Below, in pieces: positions 62,704 to 64,000 of a DNA stretch of 64,000 nt; position 1 is the first letter of the stretch, and every line of letters begins with the position of its first letter. The stretch is from Diplonema japonicum. Its lineage: Eukaryota > Euglenozoa > Diplonemea > Diplonemida > Diplonemidae. Location: assembly GCA_964019335.1 (NCBI GenBank), contig OZ025648.1, positions 744,001 to 808,000 on the forward strand. The letters run 5' to 3'. A model generated the notes under the pieces. The model saw only the letters and a list, made by a program, of their open reading frames with translations. It did not search any database and was not told the origin of the DNA. The translations under genes were made by a program, and so were the position numbers.

Positions 62704-64000
62704 AATATGGTAGTGTTGGCATTTCTTTTCTTTTTTACCACAGTGAGCACCCCCATGCACACTGAAATTTTATCGAGTTTTTTTTTTTTTCTTCCTTTTT
62801 TTTCTTTTCTTTTTTTATTCCCTTGCTTTCGCAAGCTCCCAATGAAGAAGGAGGGAAAACAAAGAAGAAGAAGAAAAAAAAAAGGAAAAAAAAAAGACTC
62901 ATACACCTTATTCAAGAGATATGATGGGTGTGTGATCTTTTTCTTTTTTTTTTTTTTTTGGTCGATTTGTTTGATTCCCTCTTCCCCTTTTTCGTTAGAA
63001 ATCTTTTTTAAAAAAAAGAAATTGAAGAAATGTATACACAGGGGAGCACACCTTTATTTCTTCTTCTTTTCTTCTTCTTCTTCTCTTTCTTCCTCCTTAC
63101 TTCGCTTTTTTGTCACCTAGCATTCTTTTTAAAGACATTTTTTTTTTTTCTGTTACACTCATCCATCCATTCCCGAAGGAAAGGGAAAGGGGTATTTAAA
63201 AAAAGAAAAAAAAAGAAACTGAACTGGTGTGTGCTAGCAGTTGTGATGGAGAGGGAAAAAAAAAAGAAAAAAGGATTAGCTTCTTAATTTCCATTATTTA
63301 TTCTTTTTTACCCCCTTTTCCTCCCTCCTTCCCCCCTCACCCTGATCATTTTCCACGGTAGGAACCATAGTTTTTTGTCGTGGGCCATTGACGCTGTACA
63401 AAAAAAGGGTCTAAAAATCAATAGGCAGAGGGGAAGGAGGGAGAAAAAACAAATATATAAGCCCAGAGGAAAAAAAAGAAAGTAGCAAGCTCTCCCCGTA
63501 CACTTTAGAAATATTACTGGAGAGATTCCCCCCCCCCCCCCCCCCTTCTGTTTTTTCCACACCCCTCTTTTCTCCGCCTTTTCAAAAACCCTTTTTTTTA
63601 AAGCTATGTTTGTGAAAATTATGGTTACTGCTCTCCACCAAAAAAAAAAAGAAAGTTACGGGACAGCATCTTCTATTTATTTGAATTTATTTATTTTATT
63701 TTTTCTATTTTCCCCGTTTTTAACGGCGTACTGTGCTGCAGGGTTTTTTTTTTTTTTTTTTTTTTTATTGTTCCCTCAAGAGGGATCTACTCATGTGTTG
63801 CTAACTATGAAAACCCCCCAGAAATCTAGTAAAAAAAAAAAAAGAAATCTACGGATACTCCCATCATATGTTTTAGCGAATTTTTTTTTTCCCCTTCCCC
63901 TCCTCTTTCTTTTGCAGCGATCCATGAAAAAAAAAAGAAGCTTTTACAACAATCCTTTTATTTGCTCTCTCTCCCTCTCCCTTTCTCTCCTCTCTCTCTC
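62704..64000. other. Terminal spacer
   Basis: Homopolymers, GAA-like and TTC-like repeats and a terminal CT-rich stretch. A minus-strand ATG near 63393 opens 16 plausible codons (MAHDKKLWFLPW) but no following exon could be found. No gene supported. Confidence 0.55.

Noticed and set aside
63308-63562. Minus-strand frame starting MAHDKKLWFLPW
   Set aside because: A TACAG acceptor-like site precedes it, but after 16 codons no in-frame exon could be joined.
1-64000. tRNA, rRNA or CRISPR array
   Set aside because: I scanned for the T-arm GGTTCGAAT motif, rRNA-like conserved blocks and regular direct repeats with unique spacers and found none.

Overview
The window is nuclear DNA of a microbial eukaryote. 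Protein-coding genes carry very short GT-AG introns (31-69 nt, usually with a GTATG-type donor and a CAG acceptor) and are separated by spacers full of long homopolymer runs (up to 61 T, 22 G and about 55 A in a row). All the confident genes lie on the + strand, most have a pyrimidine tract plus AG shortly before the start codon, and one gene is a 4.61 kb head-to-tail tandem array. One-way gene order, candidate leader acceptors and tandem arrays suggest Euglenozoa; the cis-introns would favour a diplonemid over a trypanosomatid. This is inference: no spliced leader or rRNA is present. Three very small candidate genes read on the minus strand and weaken a strict one-way model.

Layout. 0.66-5.3 kb: an EF-hand light-chain/calmodulin-like protein and a secreted membrane protein with four CAP domains and six EGF-like domains. 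7.8-13.9 kb: a stand-alone ovothiol-type methyltransferase, a TatD + Mut7-C + nucleotidyltransferase fusion, and a three-exon KDEL receptor. 14.3-31.4 kb: four copies of a ~1,096-residue secreted histidine-rich protein; copies 1-3 are essentially identical and copy 4 is a mosaic. 32.5-33.5 kb: an ankyrin protein. 33.5-41.0 kb: a gene-poor block with palindromic, MITE-like repeats and one tiny membrane-protein gene.

41.0-49.3 kb: an eight-exon gene that joins into one 2,629-residue frame: two ADP-ribosyltransferase-like modules, two ankyrin blocks, a channel-like membrane domain and a cyclic-nucleotide-binding domain. This is the most unusual object here. 50.8-62.7 kb: a TBC1D23-like Golgi tether, a helical protein, a nucleoplasmin-like nuclear protein with a PKKRKV signal, a polyglutamine EF-hand protein whose calcium loop is restored by splicing, and a Trf4-like protein with a damaged catalytic site. 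62.7-64 kb holds no gene I can support.

Themes. Two RNA nucleotidyltransferase relatives (one with an intact acidic triad, one degenerate) suggest an RNA-processing interest. ERD2 and the TBC1D23-like protein are ordinary secretory-pathway genes. The CAP/EGF protein and the tandem array are surface or secreted products. I see no operon-like functional grouping. Introns were placed by eye, using frame continuity and family alignment from memory.
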